A stretch of DNA of 64,000 bases. Origin: Algoriphagus sp. PAP.12. GTDB taxonomy: Bacteria; Bacteroidota; Bacteroidia; Cytophagales; Cyclobacteriaceae. A program made the position numbers and the translations under genes. Position 1 is the first letter of the stretch; every line of letters starts with the position of its first letter. The stretch lies in the NCBI RefSeq assembly GCF_026652115.1, contig NZ_JAPPSQ010000007.1, forward strand, positions 171,525 to 235,524, read 5' to 3'. The notes beneath the pieces were generated by a model. It saw only the letters and a list, made by a program, of their open reading frames with translations, was not told the DNA's origin and did no database searches. Below are positions 7,538 to 16,645 of this stretch, in pieces.

Positions 7538-8706
7538 ATATGGATTTCAAAGAAACTATTCAGTTCATTCAGGAAAAATTCAAATCCAAAGATTTTATCC
7601 CACTTCATAACCCCATTTTCGAAGGAAATGAGCGTAAATACGTGATGGATACCTTGGATTCAACTTTTGTTTCCTCAGTCGGAAGATATGTGGATAGGGC
7701 AGAAGAAATGATTTCACAAATTAGTCAAACTCAACGAGCAATAGCTGTTGTAAATGGGACTGCAGGGATCCAAGTGGCTTTACGTTTGGTAGGAGTCAAT
7801 CCCGGAGATGAAGTACTTACGCAGGCATTGACTTTTGTAGCTACTGCTAACGCTATCCAATACAACGGAGCGCAACCGGTATTCCTGGACGTCGATTATG
7901 ATACGATGGGGCTTTCTCCCAGGGCAGTTTCAGAGTTTTTAGAGGAATTTGGTGAAAGAAGGGAAACAGGAACTTTCAATAGGAAAACAGGGAAAAGAAT
8001 AGCTGCATGCATTCCGATGCATACGTTTGGATTTCCTGTTCATTTGGATGAACTAATGAAGCTGTGTCGGGATTGGAATATTCCATTGATAGAAGATGCA
8101 GCGGAATCTCTGGGAAGTGAATATAGGGGGAAACCAACCGGTTCATTTGGGAAGGTTGGTGTATTTTCCTTTAATGGAAACAAAATAGTGACCTCTGGAG
8201 GCGGTGGGATGATTGTGACCCAAGAGGAAGAAATCGGGATTTTGGGTAAGCATTTAACCACTACTGCCAAGGTTCCTCATGCCTATGAATATTTTCATGA
8301 CCAGATGGGGTATAATTTTAGGATGCCTAATTTAAATGCAGCATTACTTTGTGCTCAATTGGAGCAGTTGAGTTATTTTTTAGATAGAAAGAGAAGATTG
8401 GCAGCCGAATACAGCACTTTTTTCGAAAGTCAAGGAATTATTTTCCGGAAGGAACTGGAAAACACCAAAGCAAATTATTGGCTAATGTGTGTTGAGTTGG
8501 GAAGCCTTGAGGATCGCAATTTCTTTTTGGAGAAGACTAATGGGAAGAAAGTAATGACAAGACCAATTTGGCAATTGATGTATAGATTGCCTATGTATGA
8601 CCATTGTCAGAGAGATGCCCAAACCAATGCTGAGTTTTTAGAACAAAGAATTGTAAATATTCCTAGTAGTGTTACTCAGGAATATCAATTAGTGAATAGT
8701 AAATAG
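7534..8706 (+). CDS. legC: LegC-type PLP-dependent sugar aminotransferase (DegT/DnrJ/EryC1 family)
   Basis: The 390-residue fold-type I enzyme transfers an amino group from glutamate to the 4-keto sugar made by the preceding dehydratase. Seen: the substrate/PLP loop NGTAGIQVALRL (about residue 70), the PLP-phenol pair IEDAAESLGSEYRG, and the Schiff-base lysine K217 in FSFNGNKIVTSGGGG, a form typical of LegC-family members. The GTG at 7534 overlaps the upstream stop (GTGA); an ATG at 7540 two codons later is an equally good start. Neighbours (LegB upstream, synthase downstream) support a bacillosamine/legionaminate branch rather than a 3-amino sugar. Confidence 0.82.
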   Translation: MNMDFKETIQFIQEKFKSKDFIPLHNPIFEGNERKYVMDTLDSTFVSSVGRYVDRAEEMISQISQTQRAIAVVNGTAGIQVALRLVGVNPGDEVLTQALTFVATANAIQYNGAQPVFLDVDYDTMGLSPRAVSEFLEEFGERRETGTFNRKTGKRIAACIPMHTFGFPVHLDELMKLCRDWNIPLIEDAAESLGSEYRGKPTGSFGKVGVFSFNGNKIVTSGGGGMIVTQEEEIGILGKHLTTTAKVPHAYEYFHDQMGYNFRMPNLNAALLCAQLEQLSYFLDRKRRLAAEYSTFFESQGIIFRKELENTKANYWLMCVELGSLEDRNFFLEKTNGKKVMTRPIWQLMYRLPMYDHCQRDAQTNAEFLEQRIVNIPSSVTQEYQLVNSK

Positions 8707-8737
8707 GAGTCTACAAATCTTTCTTAGGAAAAATGGA

Positions 8738-9763
8738 ATGACAAATAGAAAAGTCTTAATAATTGCAGAAGCAGGTGTGAATCACAATGGTGATTTGGCA
8801 ATAGCTAAAAGACTGATTGATGCAGCTGTGGATGCAGGAGTTGATTTGGTAAAGTTTCAAACCTTTAAAGCTGAGGATTTAGTCTCTAAAGAGGCAAAAC
8901 AAGCAGAATATCAAAAGAAAAATATAGATGATGGCTCGGATTCACAATACGAAATGCTCAAAAGACTTGAGCTGTCAGAAGAGGGACATTTGGAATTAAT
9001 CCGATATTGTGAGGCAAAGAATATTGAGTTTTTTTCGACTGCATTTGATGTCAAAGGCCTAGAATATCTGAATTCTCTTGGATTTCCAAGATTTAAAGTG
9101 CCCAGTGGGGAAATTACGAATTACCCTTATCTCAAAAAGCTTTCAGAATATGGTAAACCAGTCATCTTATCTACGGGAATGGCAAATTTAGCAGAGATTA
9201 AGGAAGCATTATCAGTATTAGAGCAAGGGATTTTAAAAGAAAATATTACTGTGCTCCATTGTAATACAGAATATCCTACACCAATGGAGGATGTCAATCT
9301 TAGGGCTATGAATACAATTGCTGCTGAGTGTAAGGTGGCGGTGGGATATTCGGACCATACTTTAGGTATAGAGGTTCCAATTGCTGCAGTAGCGATGGGC
9401 GCTGTAGTTATAGAAAAGCATTTCACACTTGACCGATCTTTGCATGGACCAGACCATGCAGCCTCCTTGGAGCCAAATGAATTGAAAGCGATGGTTCAAG
9501 GAATAAGAAATATCGAAAAAGCAATTTCTGGTGATGGAATAAAGGCACCAAGTCATAGTGAGTTGAAAAATAAAATCGTTGCAAGAAAAAGCCTTCATTT
9601 AATAAAGGATCTTATCTCTGGACATAAATTAATGGAAGGAGATTTAGTGACTTTGAGACCTGGAGATGGGGTTTCACCCATGGAGATCAATCAAGTTATA
9701 GGAAGGAGATTAAATAGAAATCTAGCTAAAGGAACTAAACTAATAAAAGAATATTTAAAGTGA
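8738..9763 (+). CDS. legI: Nonulosonate synthase (LegI/NeuB family), copy 1
   Basis: A 341-residue enzyme condensing phosphoenolpyruvate with an N-acetylated 6-carbon amino sugar (di-N-acetylbacillosamine-derived mannose analogue or ManNAc) into a nine-carbon acid. N-terminal TIM barrel: IIAEAGVNHNGDLAIAKRLI, KFQTF, STAFD, KVPSGEITN, LSTGM and VGYSDHTLG are the standard NeuB signatures. A C-terminal antifreeze-like SAF domain runs from about residue 280 (KNKIVARKSLHLIKDL...VIGRRLNRNLAKG). It clusters with LegB/LegC and therefore more likely makes legionaminate than Neu5Ac. A second, clearly divergent homologue is encoded at 55950. Confidence 0.85.
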   Translation: MTNRKVLIIAEAGVNHNGDLAIAKRLIDAAVDAGVDLVKFQTFKAEDLVSKEAKQAEYQKKNIDDGSDSQYEMLKRLELSEEGHLELIRYCEAKNIEFFSTAFDVKGLEYLNSLGFPRFKVPSGEITNYPYLKKLSEYGKPVILSTGMANLAEIKEALSVLEQGILKENITVLHCNTEYPTPMEDVNLRAMNTIAAECKVAVGYSDHTLGIEVPIAAVAMGAVVIEKHFTLDRSLHGPDHAASLEPNELKAMVQGIRNIEKAISGDGIKAPSHSELKNKIVARKSLHLIKDLISGHKLMEGDLVTLRPGDGVSPMEINQVIGRRLNRNLAKGTKLIKEYLK

Positions 9764-10884
9764 TTAGAGTAGGTGTATTGACAAGTTCTCGAGCGGATTA
9801 CGGAATATACCTTCCATTATTAAAGACTTTGAGGAAGGATGATGAATTCGAGCTTAAGATTATAGTTTTTGGTACACATTTATCCAAAATCCATGGATAT
9901 ACGCTCAATGAAATAATTGAAGATGGTTTTAGTCCTTTCAGTCTTGTAGAATCCATGTTAATTGGAGATAGTCCTAATGCAATAGCAACAGGTTATGCCC
10001 TAACTGCTTTGAAATTTGCTGATTTTTGGAAGGAAAATCAGAAAGAATTTGACCTGGTTTTTTCTTTGGGAGATCGTTTTGAAATGGCCGCAGCAGTGGC
10101 AGCATCTCTACCATATCAATTGAAAATTGCACACCTCCATGGAGGAGAAACGACCTTGGGTGCGATAGATAATGTTTATAGGCATTCTATATCCCTTTCA
10201 AGTTATTTTCATTTTGTCTCTACAGAGGTATTCAAAAGCAGACTCATTCAATTGTTGGAGATTGATGAACCAAAAATCTATAATATTGGCTCATTAAGTT
10301 TAGAAAATATGTCAAATATGGCCTTTCTTTCTATTTCTGATTTTAAGGAGAAATGGGGGATTGACTTGAGTTTGGAAACTATTTTAGTAACAATTCATCC
10401 GGAAACAGTTGACTTTGAAATGAATGCTAGTTTTAGCAAACAAGTAGCAATTGCATTAGAATATTTAGCGTCGGAATTTCAAATTGTAATTACCATGCCA
10501 AATGCCGACACTTCTGGTATGATTTTCCGCAGTACTTTTGAAATGTTAGCTAAAAAATATTCCAGAATTAAAATTGTTGAAAATTTTGGAACACAATCCT
10601 ACTTTACTTGTATGAGGTATTCTAAGTTGATTATTGGAAATTCTTCAAGTGGGATCATAGAAGCAGCTACTTTTAATAAATATGTTTTGAATTTAGGAGA
10701 AAGGCAAAAAGGAAGATTAGCTGGGGATAATGTGATTCATTTACCTTTTGAGTCAAAAAGAATCATTGATTTAGCGAAATACTATTCGAAAAAAGAATTT
10801 CAAGGTCCTAATATTTATTTTCAACCTAGTCCTTCTGAAAAAATTTCAAGAGTAATTAAAGCTTACTATGCAAACTTTTCATAG
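9760..10884 (+). CDS. legG: Hydrolysing NDP-sugar 2-epimerase (LegG/NeuC family), copy 1
   Basis: A 374-residue GT-B-fold enzyme that inverts C2 and releases NDP to give the free mannose-configured sugar for the synthase. Seen: LTSSRADYGIYLPLLKTL at the N-terminus, LGDRFEMAAAVAA, HLHGGETTLGAIDN, TIHPETV and IGNSSSGIIEAATF, which are hallmarks of the NeuC family. It starts with GTG at 9760 in a GTGA overlap with the synthase stop, and its 3' end overlaps the next gene by 17 bases, indicating tight translational coupling in the pathway operon. Confidence 0.84.
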   Translation: MIRVGVLTSSRADYGIYLPLLKTLRKDDEFELKIIVFGTHLSKIHGYTLNEIIEDGFSPFSLVESMLIGDSPNAIATGYALTALKFADFWKENQKEFDLVFSLGDRFEMAAAVAASLPYQLKIAHLHGGETTLGAIDNVYRHSISLSSYFHFVSTEVFKSRLIQLLEIDEPKIYNIGSLSLENMSNMAFLSISDFKEKWGIDLSLETILVTIHPETVDFEMNASFSKQVAIALEYLASEFQIVITMPNADTSGMIFRSTFEMLAKKYSRIKIVENFGTQSYFTCMRYSKLIIGNSSSGIIEAATFNKYVLNLGERQKGRLAGDNVIHLPFESKRIIDLAKYYSKKEFQGPNIYFQPSPSEKISRVIKAYYANFS

Positions 10885-11914
10885 ACATATTTTAAATATT
10901 GATTCTACAGTCAAAGAAGCTCTTCAACAATTGGATACCTTGGCTTCTGATGCAATTTTATTTTTAGTTGATCAAGAAAATAAACTATTCGGATCATTGA
11001 CAGATGGAGATTTAAGAAGAGGATTCATCAAAGGATTAGATTTTGAAACTCACCTTTCGAAATTTATCCAAACCAACCCCAAATATATCCAACAGGGCAA
11101 ATATGACCTAAAAGAAATTATTGAACTGAGAAAAAGACATTTTTCTATTTTTCCTGTTGTAAACCATCAATTACAAATTATCAATGTGGTCAATTTTAAA
11201 CAGCAAAAGTCTTATTTGCCAATTGATACCTTGATTATGGCTGGTGGTAGAGGTGAGAGGTTGAAGCCATTAACGGATCATACTCCAAAACCTTTGTTGA
11301 AAATAGGTGAAAAACCGATCGTTGAGCATAATATTGATAGATTGATTTCCTACGGTGTGGATGATATATGGTTGTCAGTTAGGTATTTGGGAGATCAATT
11401 GGTTGAGCATTTTGGAGACGGTTCTCAAAAAGGAGTTCGGATCAAATATGTCTGGGAAGAAGAACCTTTAGGAACGGCCGGAGCATTGGGCTTGGTAGAC
11501 GACTTCGTACATGATCACATTTTGATGATGAATTCGGACTTATTGACAAATATAGATTTCGAGGATTTCTATATGTTTTTTCAAAAAGAAGAAGCAGATT
11601 TTGCTGTTGCGTGTATTCCATTTCAAGTCAATGTTCCATATGCGGTAATGGACACTGAAAACAAAAGAGTGACGGGATTGAAAGAAAAGCCCACCTATAC
11701 GCATTATTCCAATGGAGGGATTTATTTGATGAAAAAGGAAATCATCGATTATTTCCCAAAAGAGAAGTATTTCAATGCAACCGATTTGATGGAATTGCTT
11801 ATTTCCCAAGGAAAAAAAGTTGTGGCTTATCCACTTGTTGGCTATTGGTTGGATATCGGAAAGCACGAGGATTATAATAAAGCCCAACAAGATTTTCACC
11901 AGATTAAATTTTGA
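10868..11914 (+). CDS. ptmE: CBS-domain sugar-1-phosphate nucleotidyltransferase, PtmE-like
   Basis: The 348-residue protein fuses two CBS motifs (about residues 5-115; LVDQENKLFGSLTDGDLRRG and FPVVNHQLQIINVV) to a nucleotidyltransferase domain (about 120-345; IMAGGRGERLKPLTDHTPKPLLKIGEKP and MMNSDLLTNID). This CBS-plus-transferase architecture is that of Campylobacter PtmE, which activates glucosamine-1-phosphate with GTP so that legionaminate synthesis runs on GDP-GlcNAc. That would mean the LegB, LegC and LegG proteins here act on GDP-linked sugars. A regulatory CBS ligand is possible. The first 17 bases overlap the 2-epimerase gene. Confidence 0.75.
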   Translation: MQTFHRHILNIDSTVKEALQQLDTLASDAILFLVDQENKLFGSLTDGDLRRGFIKGLDFETHLSKFIQTNPKYIQQGKYDLKEIIELRKRHFSIFPVVNHQLQIINVVNFKQQKSYLPIDTLIMAGGRGERLKPLTDHTPKPLLKIGEKPIVEHNIDRLISYGVDDIWLSVRYLGDQLVEHFGDGSQKGVRIKYVWEEEPLGTAGALGLVDDFVHDHILMMNSDLLTNIDFEDFYMFFQKEEADFAVACIPFQVNVPYAVMDTENKRVTGLKEKPTYTHYSNGGIYLMKKEIIDYFPKEKYFNATDLMELLISQGKKVVAYPLVGYWLDIGKHEDYNKAQQDFHQIKF

Positions 11915-12609
11915 AACCCTTAGTAGTAATTCCAGCAAGAGGGGGCTCGAAAGGGGTTCCTCGGAAAAATATTAAACTTCTAGGAAAGAAACCTTTGATT
12001 CAATATACCATTGAAGCCGCTAGAGAGGTATTTCCCGATTCAGTCATTTGTGTATCCACAGATGATATAGAAATTAAAGAAGTTGTGGAATCTATTGGTT
12101 TAAAAGTTCCTTTTCTTCGATCTTCAGAATTGGCTACTGACACTTCAGGAACCCATGAGGTATTGATAGATGCACTTGATTTTTATGAGAAATCAGGATA
12201 CTGTCCTGATAGTTTGATTCTTTTGCAACCAACCTCTCCGTTTAGAACTGAATTTCATATAAAGGAAGCGTTAGCGCTATTTGATGATACATGTGACATG
12301 CTGGTCTCGGTCAAAGAAACCAAATCCAACCCTTATTATATTTTAAGAGAAGAAAATGAAAATGGTTGGCTTGTCAAATCCAAAGAGGGGGATTTTATCA
12401 GAAGACAAGATTGTCCCAAAGTATATGAATTGAATGGGGCTATTTACATCATACAAGTAAATGCTTTAAAATCTAAAGCAATACAAGATTTTGAAAAAGT
12501 AAGAAAGTTTGAAATGGATGAATGGAGTTCCCTAGATATCGATGATTTGATGGATTTTGCAATTGCTGAATACATTCTTAGCCAAAAATTGAATTCACTC
12601 AATTTATGA
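11911..12609 (+). CDS. legF: CMP-nonulosonate cytidylyltransferase (LegF/NeuA family), copy 1
   Basis: The 232-residue enzyme activates the nine-carbon acid with CTP to the CMP-sugar donor. Signature IPARGGSKGVPRKNIKLLGKKPLIQYTI binds CTP; STDDIEI, LLQPTSPFRTE and RRQDCPKVYELNGAIYI follow in the order found in NeuA-type synthetases. It starts with TTG at 11911 in a TTGA overlap with the upstream stop; no ATG occurs near this position, so the TTG start is well supported. Together with the genes from 6335 it completes a route to a CMP-legionaminate-type donor, except for the acetyltransferase, which is probably the protein at 15989. Confidence 0.85.
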   Translation: MKPLVVIPARGGSKGVPRKNIKLLGKKPLIQYTIEAAREVFPDSVICVSTDDIEIKEVVESIGLKVPFLRSSELATDTSGTHEVLIDALDFYEKSGYCPDSLILLQPTSPFRTEFHIKEALALFDDTCDMLVSVKETKSNPYYILREENENGWLVKSKEGDFIRRQDCPKVYELNGAIYIIQVNALKSKAIQDFEKVRKFEMDEWSSLDIDDLMDFAIAEYILSQKLNSLNL

Positions 12610-13130
12610 ATGTCTTTAAGTATTTAAGACACCATTATCGAGCATACAAAAAGAGATCTAGGATCAAGCATCATACTGTCCATGCAAAAAAAACACTGGG
12701 AGGATTTGGAGAGCCATTGACAGTCAATCACCAATGTATCTTTAATGATCAAGTCTTTCTTGGTAAGAATTGCCACTTTAATGGGATTGAGATACCAAAA
12801 GGAGGGATAATACGGATTGGTGATAACTTCCATTCTGGAAAATCCTGTATGATATTATCTAAGTACCATAATTATGAAGGTTCCAAAATCCCCTATGATA
12901 ATACCTATATCGTAAAGGATGTGACTATTGAGGATAATGTATGGTTAGGAAATAATGTGATTGTTTTGGGAGGAGTGACTATCGGTGAAGGAGCAATTAT
13001 TCAAGCCGGTTCGGTGGTGGTTAGTGATATTCCAGCGTGTTCCATAGCAGGTGGAAATCCTGCCAAAGTTTTTAAAGAGCGGGATAAAGAACACTACTTT
13101 AAACTAAAAAGTGAAGGGAAGTTTCATTGA
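12606..13130 (+). CDS. Hexapeptide-repeat O-acyltransferase (WbbJ/maltose acetyltransferase type)
   Basis: A 174-residue left-handed beta-helix acyltransferase. Hexapeptide repeats such as VTIEDNVWLGNNVIVLGGVTIGEGAIIQAGSV fill the C-terminal half, ending with the typical AGGNPAKVFKERD loop that contributes to the acetyl-CoA site. The N-terminal 30 residues are strongly basic. It overlaps the CMP-transferase stop by four bases and precedes the flippase gene. The likely role is O-acetylation of a sugar in the repeat unit; it is a less likely candidate than the NeuD-type protein at 15989 for the N-acetylation step of nonulosonate synthesis. Confidence 0.72.
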   Translation: MNVFKYLRHHYRAYKKRSRIKHHTVHAKKTLGGFGEPLTVNHQCIFNDQVFLGKNCHFNGIEIPKGGIIRIGDNFHSGKSCMILSKYHNYEGSKIPYDNTYIVKDVTIEDNVWLGNNVIVLGGVTIGEGAIIQAGSVVVSDIPACSIAGGNPAKVFKERDKEHYFKLKSEGKFH

Positions 13131-13153
13131 TCATTTCCCAGAAGTAGGAGTTT

Positions 13154-14560
13154 ATGTTTAAAAAATTATTCAGCCATACACTTATTTATGGCCTTGCTCC
13201 CCAAATACCGAAAGTAGCTCAGCTTTTCATTCTGCCTATTATCACTCAGGACTTGACAGAGTTGGATTTTGGGGTAGCAGGTATCATGACAGCCTATACA
13301 AGTAGTATTGCAGTTTTGGCTTTTTTGGGGCTACGAGTCATTTTGGTCAATTCCTTTTATAAATCACCTTCTCAATATAAGTGGGCCTGGAGGCAAATTT
13401 ATGGATTCCTTACCTTGTGGAATCTTGTCTATGCCCTCCTTTTAGGCTTGCTGATTTATTGGGTAGTACCAGAAATAGCCTATGAAAACCGATTGTTAAT
13501 CATGGCTCTTAATGTTGCACCATTGGTTCTTTTTGGTCCTGTAGGAAATATTGGGACGACCTATTACCAATTGAAGCAAAAGCCTTTGGCAATTGGAATG
13601 AGGACAATGATTTTTGGTGTCTTGACGGTAATTTTGAACCTCTATTTTATATCCTATTTGAAACTTGGTTATATGGGTTGGTTTTGGTCCAATTTTATTG
13701 CTACTATTTTATCCAATGCTTCTTACTATTATCCAGTAAATTTCATTTTTGGTTTAGTTCCAATTTTCAATTTTAAATGGAGACTCATAAAGAACTCATT
13801 GAAAGTGAGTTTACCGACAGTCCCCCACTATTATTCCACTTATCTTTTGAATTCTTCGGACAAGATGGTAATGGATATGGTGGGAGTGGGAGTAGATAAA
13901 ATAGGGAAGTACAATGCTGCTTATACTGTAGGGAATATTTTTCAACAATTGGGTGTCGCCGCAGGATTTGCAGTTGCACCTATGATGACCAAGAAGTTCA
14001 GAGAGGGAAACGATAAGGCAGCAAGAGATCTTATCTTCGGTTTGCAGTTTGGGTTTCTGGTTATGACCTTTTTGATGAGTATATGGTTGAAAGAACTTTT
14101 TGCTTTCTTGCTAAGAAGTCCGGGTTTGGCAGAGATGTACTCTTTAGGTGTAGTAATTGTTATGAGTTATAATTATCGACCGATGTATATGGGGTCGGTC
14201 AATAAGTTGTTTTTTGTTGAGAAAACTAATATTGTCTGGAAAGTTACTTTTGTAGCTGGCCTAATGAATGTTATTCTAAACTTGGTATTTATCCCCAGTT
14301 TTGGTTTTGAAATGGCTGCTTATACTACCTTTGTATCATTGATGTTTATGGGGTATATCGGTTATTTTATCCCGTCAATCAAGAAGGTGAATCTTGTAAA
14401 TTATCATCCCTTAAAATGGCTGTTTTTGACCTTGTTTTTGACCTTAGCGGCTTTTTATTTGGCTGATTTGCCATTGGGTTTGAAGTTGATTGTTACTGGT
14501 GGGGTACTGATAATTACACTCATGTCGGGATTATTCTTTAAAAGAAAACTGACCAAATGA
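13154..14560 (+). CDS. wzx: Wzx-type lipid-linked oligosaccharide flippase (MOP superfamily)
   Basis: The 468-residue inner-membrane protein has about 12 hydrophobic segments distributed over the full length, short loops and no large soluble domain. The N-terminal FSHTLIYGLAPQIPKVAQLFILPIITQDL and the central SLPTVPHYYSTYLLNSSDKMVMDMVG are typical of polysaccharide transporters of the MOP superfamily, where the S-D-(K/R) motif in TM7 is conserved. It would flip undecaprenyl-linked repeat units across the inner membrane for polymerisation by the Wzy-like protein at 19593. Its stop overlaps the next start (ATGA). Confidence 0.85.
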   Translation: MFKKLFSHTLIYGLAPQIPKVAQLFILPIITQDLTELDFGVAGIMTAYTSSIAVLAFLGLRVILVNSFYKSPSQYKWAWRQIYGFLTLWNLVYALLLGLLIYWVVPEIAYENRLLIMALNVAPLVLFGPVGNIGTTYYQLKQKPLAIGMRTMIFGVLTVILNLYFISYLKLGYMGWFWSNFIATILSNASYYYPVNFIFGLVPIFNFKWRLIKNSLKVSLPTVPHYYSTYLLNSSDKMVMDMVGVGVDKIGKYNAAYTVGNIFQQLGVAAGFAVAPMMTKKFREGNDKAARDLIFGLQFGFLVMTFLMSIWLKELFAFLLRSPGLAEMYSLGVVIVMSYNYRPMYMGSVNKLFFVEKTNIVWKVTFVAGLMNVILNLVFIPSFGFEMAAYTTFVSLMFMGYIGYFIPSIKKVNLVNYHPLKWLFLTLFLTLAAFYLADLPLGLKLIVTGGVLIITLMSGLFFKRKLTK

Positions 14561-15966
14561 ACTTTAATGAAAGGAAAGAAATAATTCAGTTTTTTAATAA
14601 GATTGAAGCTGATTTTGAAACCGAATCCTGGATTTATAGAGATGTAAAAGTTTGGCCAATTCTCAAAACTTACTTTTTCTTGAAAATCTTTTGGAACAGC
14701 CAAATACAATCTCATCACAGGATTCAAAGAAAGGGTATAAGGCAATCATTTAAATCTTTTGTAAAAAGAAAAATCATAGGTCTAACTATCGATAAACTGG
14801 AGTTGGATCAAATTGAATTTCTTTTTTTTAGTGGAGGGAATTTTAGGGAAACAATTCAGGAAAGCTCTTTAAATAAATTTTATGATCCGATTGGAAATTA
14901 CCTCGAAGAGAACCAAAAGAGTTTCAAATTTTTTGAATATGGACATATTTCTAACCATAATACTTATAAAGAAAGAGGGATAAATATTCAATATCTCTAT
15001 TCATATTTTGAAGGAGAATCTCGGCAAGAAAATATTGATTTTTCCAAGTGGAATGGGTTTGTTGAATTCGAAGATTTTGTTTCAACCAAGCTTAGTTGTA
15101 CTAAAAACAGCCTTAAATTGGAGGTTTTGGAAACCCTAAAAAAGGTAAATGTTTGGTCCATGTGTTTTGAATGGATATTAAGTAAAACAAAACCGAAAAA
15201 AATATTTCTGTTGTCCTATTATAATCTTCCTTGCTTTGGATTGTTGATTGCTGCCAAAAAGCGAGGGATATCATGTATCGATATTCAACACGGAACTCAA
15301 GGAAATATGCATCCGGCCTATTCAGGATTTAAGCAAAATTATTCCTTGTTGCCAGATGTTTTTTGGCTGTGGGATCAAAAAACGGAGTCTCAACTAATCG
15401 AGAATTTCAAATTTTCCAATTTTAAAACACTTGTTGGTGGCAATCCTTGGCATTACTATTTAAGTAATCTGGTACAAAAACTGAGCAAAACTAAAGCTTC
15501 TATACTTTATACATTACAACCTATACACCCTTTAATAGATGACTATGTTTTGGAGGTAATGGAAGAAACCAAAGAAGAATTTGATTGGTTGGTAAGATTA
15601 CACCCGAGGATAAATACCGAACAGGTTCATCAGCTCATAAGTGAATTGAAATTACTTGGAATCTATAATGAGAATTTATGGAAATTGGCGAATGAAAGCC
15701 CATTACCATCTCTTTTGAAAGATGTTGATCTCCACATTTCTAAATTTTCTGGCTGTATTTCCGAGGCAGCGGATCTTGGTACCTTTAGTATTATTCTTGA
15801 AAAAAATGGTGAGATCGCTTATAGGCATTTAATAGAAAGTGAAATTGCAGCAGGCGGGATTGATTCAGATTCAAGAAGGTTATTGAGTGCAATTCAGGAA
15901 AATATTGGAAAAAGAAAGCAAGTGGAGTCAATCGATTTGAAGACTGTATTGGATAATTTTTGTTGA
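14557..15966 (+). CDS. GT-B-fold glycosyltransferase of capsule-synthesis type, specificity unknown
   Basis: The 469-residue soluble protein has no signal peptide. The N-terminal half is family-unspecific; the C-terminal half shows a Rossmann-like pattern with SCIDIQHGTQGNMHPAY (about residue 240), ILYTLQPIHPLIDD, VRLHPRIN and DLHISKFSGCISEAADLG. The QHG loop and the HPR/S-G-(x)2-EAA elements occur in capsule synthesis and Kdo- or sialic-acid-related transferases of the GT-B class, so it is a good candidate for the enzyme that uses the CMP-nonulosonate made by this operon. That assignment is inference from position. It overlaps the flippase stop and precedes the acetyltransferase gene by 22 bases. 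Confidence 0.55.
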   Translation: MNFNERKEIIQFFNKIEADFETESWIYRDVKVWPILKTYFFLKIFWNSQIQSHHRIQRKGIRQSFKSFVKRKIIGLTIDKLELDQIEFLFFSGGNFRETIQESSLNKFYDPIGNYLEENQKSFKFFEYGHISNHNTYKERGINIQYLYSYFEGESRQENIDFSKWNGFVEFEDFVSTKLSCTKNSLKLEVLETLKKVNVWSMCFEWILSKTKPKKIFLLSYYNLPCFGLLIAAKKRGISCIDIQHGTQGNMHPAYSGFKQNYSLLPDVFWLWDQKTESQLIENFKFSNFKTLVGGNPWHYYLSNLVQKLSKTKASILYTLQPIHPLIDDYVLEVMEETKEEFDWLVRLHPRINTEQVHQLISELKLLGIYNENLWKLANESPLPSLLKDVDLHISKFSGCISEAADLGTFSIILEKNGEIAYRHLIESEIAAGGIDSDSRRLLSAIQENIGKRKQVESIDLKTVLDNFC

Positions 15967-15988
15967 TCAAATATATCCCTTAGAAAAC

Positions 15989-16609
15989 ATGATTTTAGTA
16001 GCCGGAGCAGGAGGACATGGATTGGAGTTATTTGACGAATTGATTTCTTTGCATTCCGAAAAATTGAAAGAAAGCTTGTTTTGTTATGATCAAGACCGAG
16101 ACAAAACGTTATTTAAGGATTCAGTTAAGGTGCTTCATACCCAAGAGGAAATAAAAGGTGTTATTACTTCAGGTTTTCAGTTCTGTTTAGGAATTGGAAG
16201 CTCAACCCTTAGAAAAAAAATCTATTCTGAATTGGTGAGTTTGGGCGGAATGTTTCTTCCAATCCAATCAAGAAGCTCAATTATCAGTAATTCTTCCTAT
16301 GGAGAATTTGATACCATGAGTCAGGCTTTTATAGGCCCAGAGGTGAAAATCGGACTAGGTTCATTGATTAATGTGGGGGCCAAAGTTCATCATGAATGTA
16401 GTCTAGGTGAATTCGTTGAGGTAGGGCCAGGGGCATTAGTCCTTGGAAATGTTTCGATTGGTGAGCTTACTCAAATAGGAGCTGGTGCTGTGGTTCTTCC
16501 CGGTATTAAGATTGGAAGAAATTGTAAAATCGGTGCCGGATCTGTGGTCACAAAAGATATTCCTGATGGTGTTGTTGCATATGGAGTTCCTTGCAGAATT
16601 AAAGATTAA
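15989..16609 (+). CDS. NeuD/PglD-type sugar N- or O-acetyltransferase (LegH candidate)
   Basis: A 206-residue protein with an N-terminal Rossmann-like domain (ILVAGAGGHGLELFDEL, about 2-85) and a C-terminal left-handed beta-helix of hexapeptide repeats (VSIGELTQIGAGAVVLPGIKIGRNCKIG) ending VVAYGVPCRIKD. This two-domain layout defines the NeuD/PglD/LegH group, which acetylates UDP-4-amino sugars or sialic acids with acetyl-CoA. The legionaminate pathway needs exactly one such 4-N-acetyltransferase and none lies among the genes 6335-12609, so this is the best candidate. O-acetylation of the finished nonulosonate is the alternative. Confidence 0.72.
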   Translation: MILVAGAGGHGLELFDELISLHSEKLKESLFCYDQDRDKTLFKDSVKVLHTQEEIKGVITSGFQFCLGIGSSTLRKKIYSELVSLGGMFLPIQSRSSIISNSSYGEFDTMSQAFIGPEVKIGLGSLINVGAKVHHECSLGEFVEVGPGALVLGNVSIGELTQIGAGAVVLPGIKIGRNCKIGAGSVVTKDIPDGVVAYGVPCRIKD

Positions 16610-16645
16610 TGAGGTATTCTGCACTTTACGAAAGATTACAATAGA

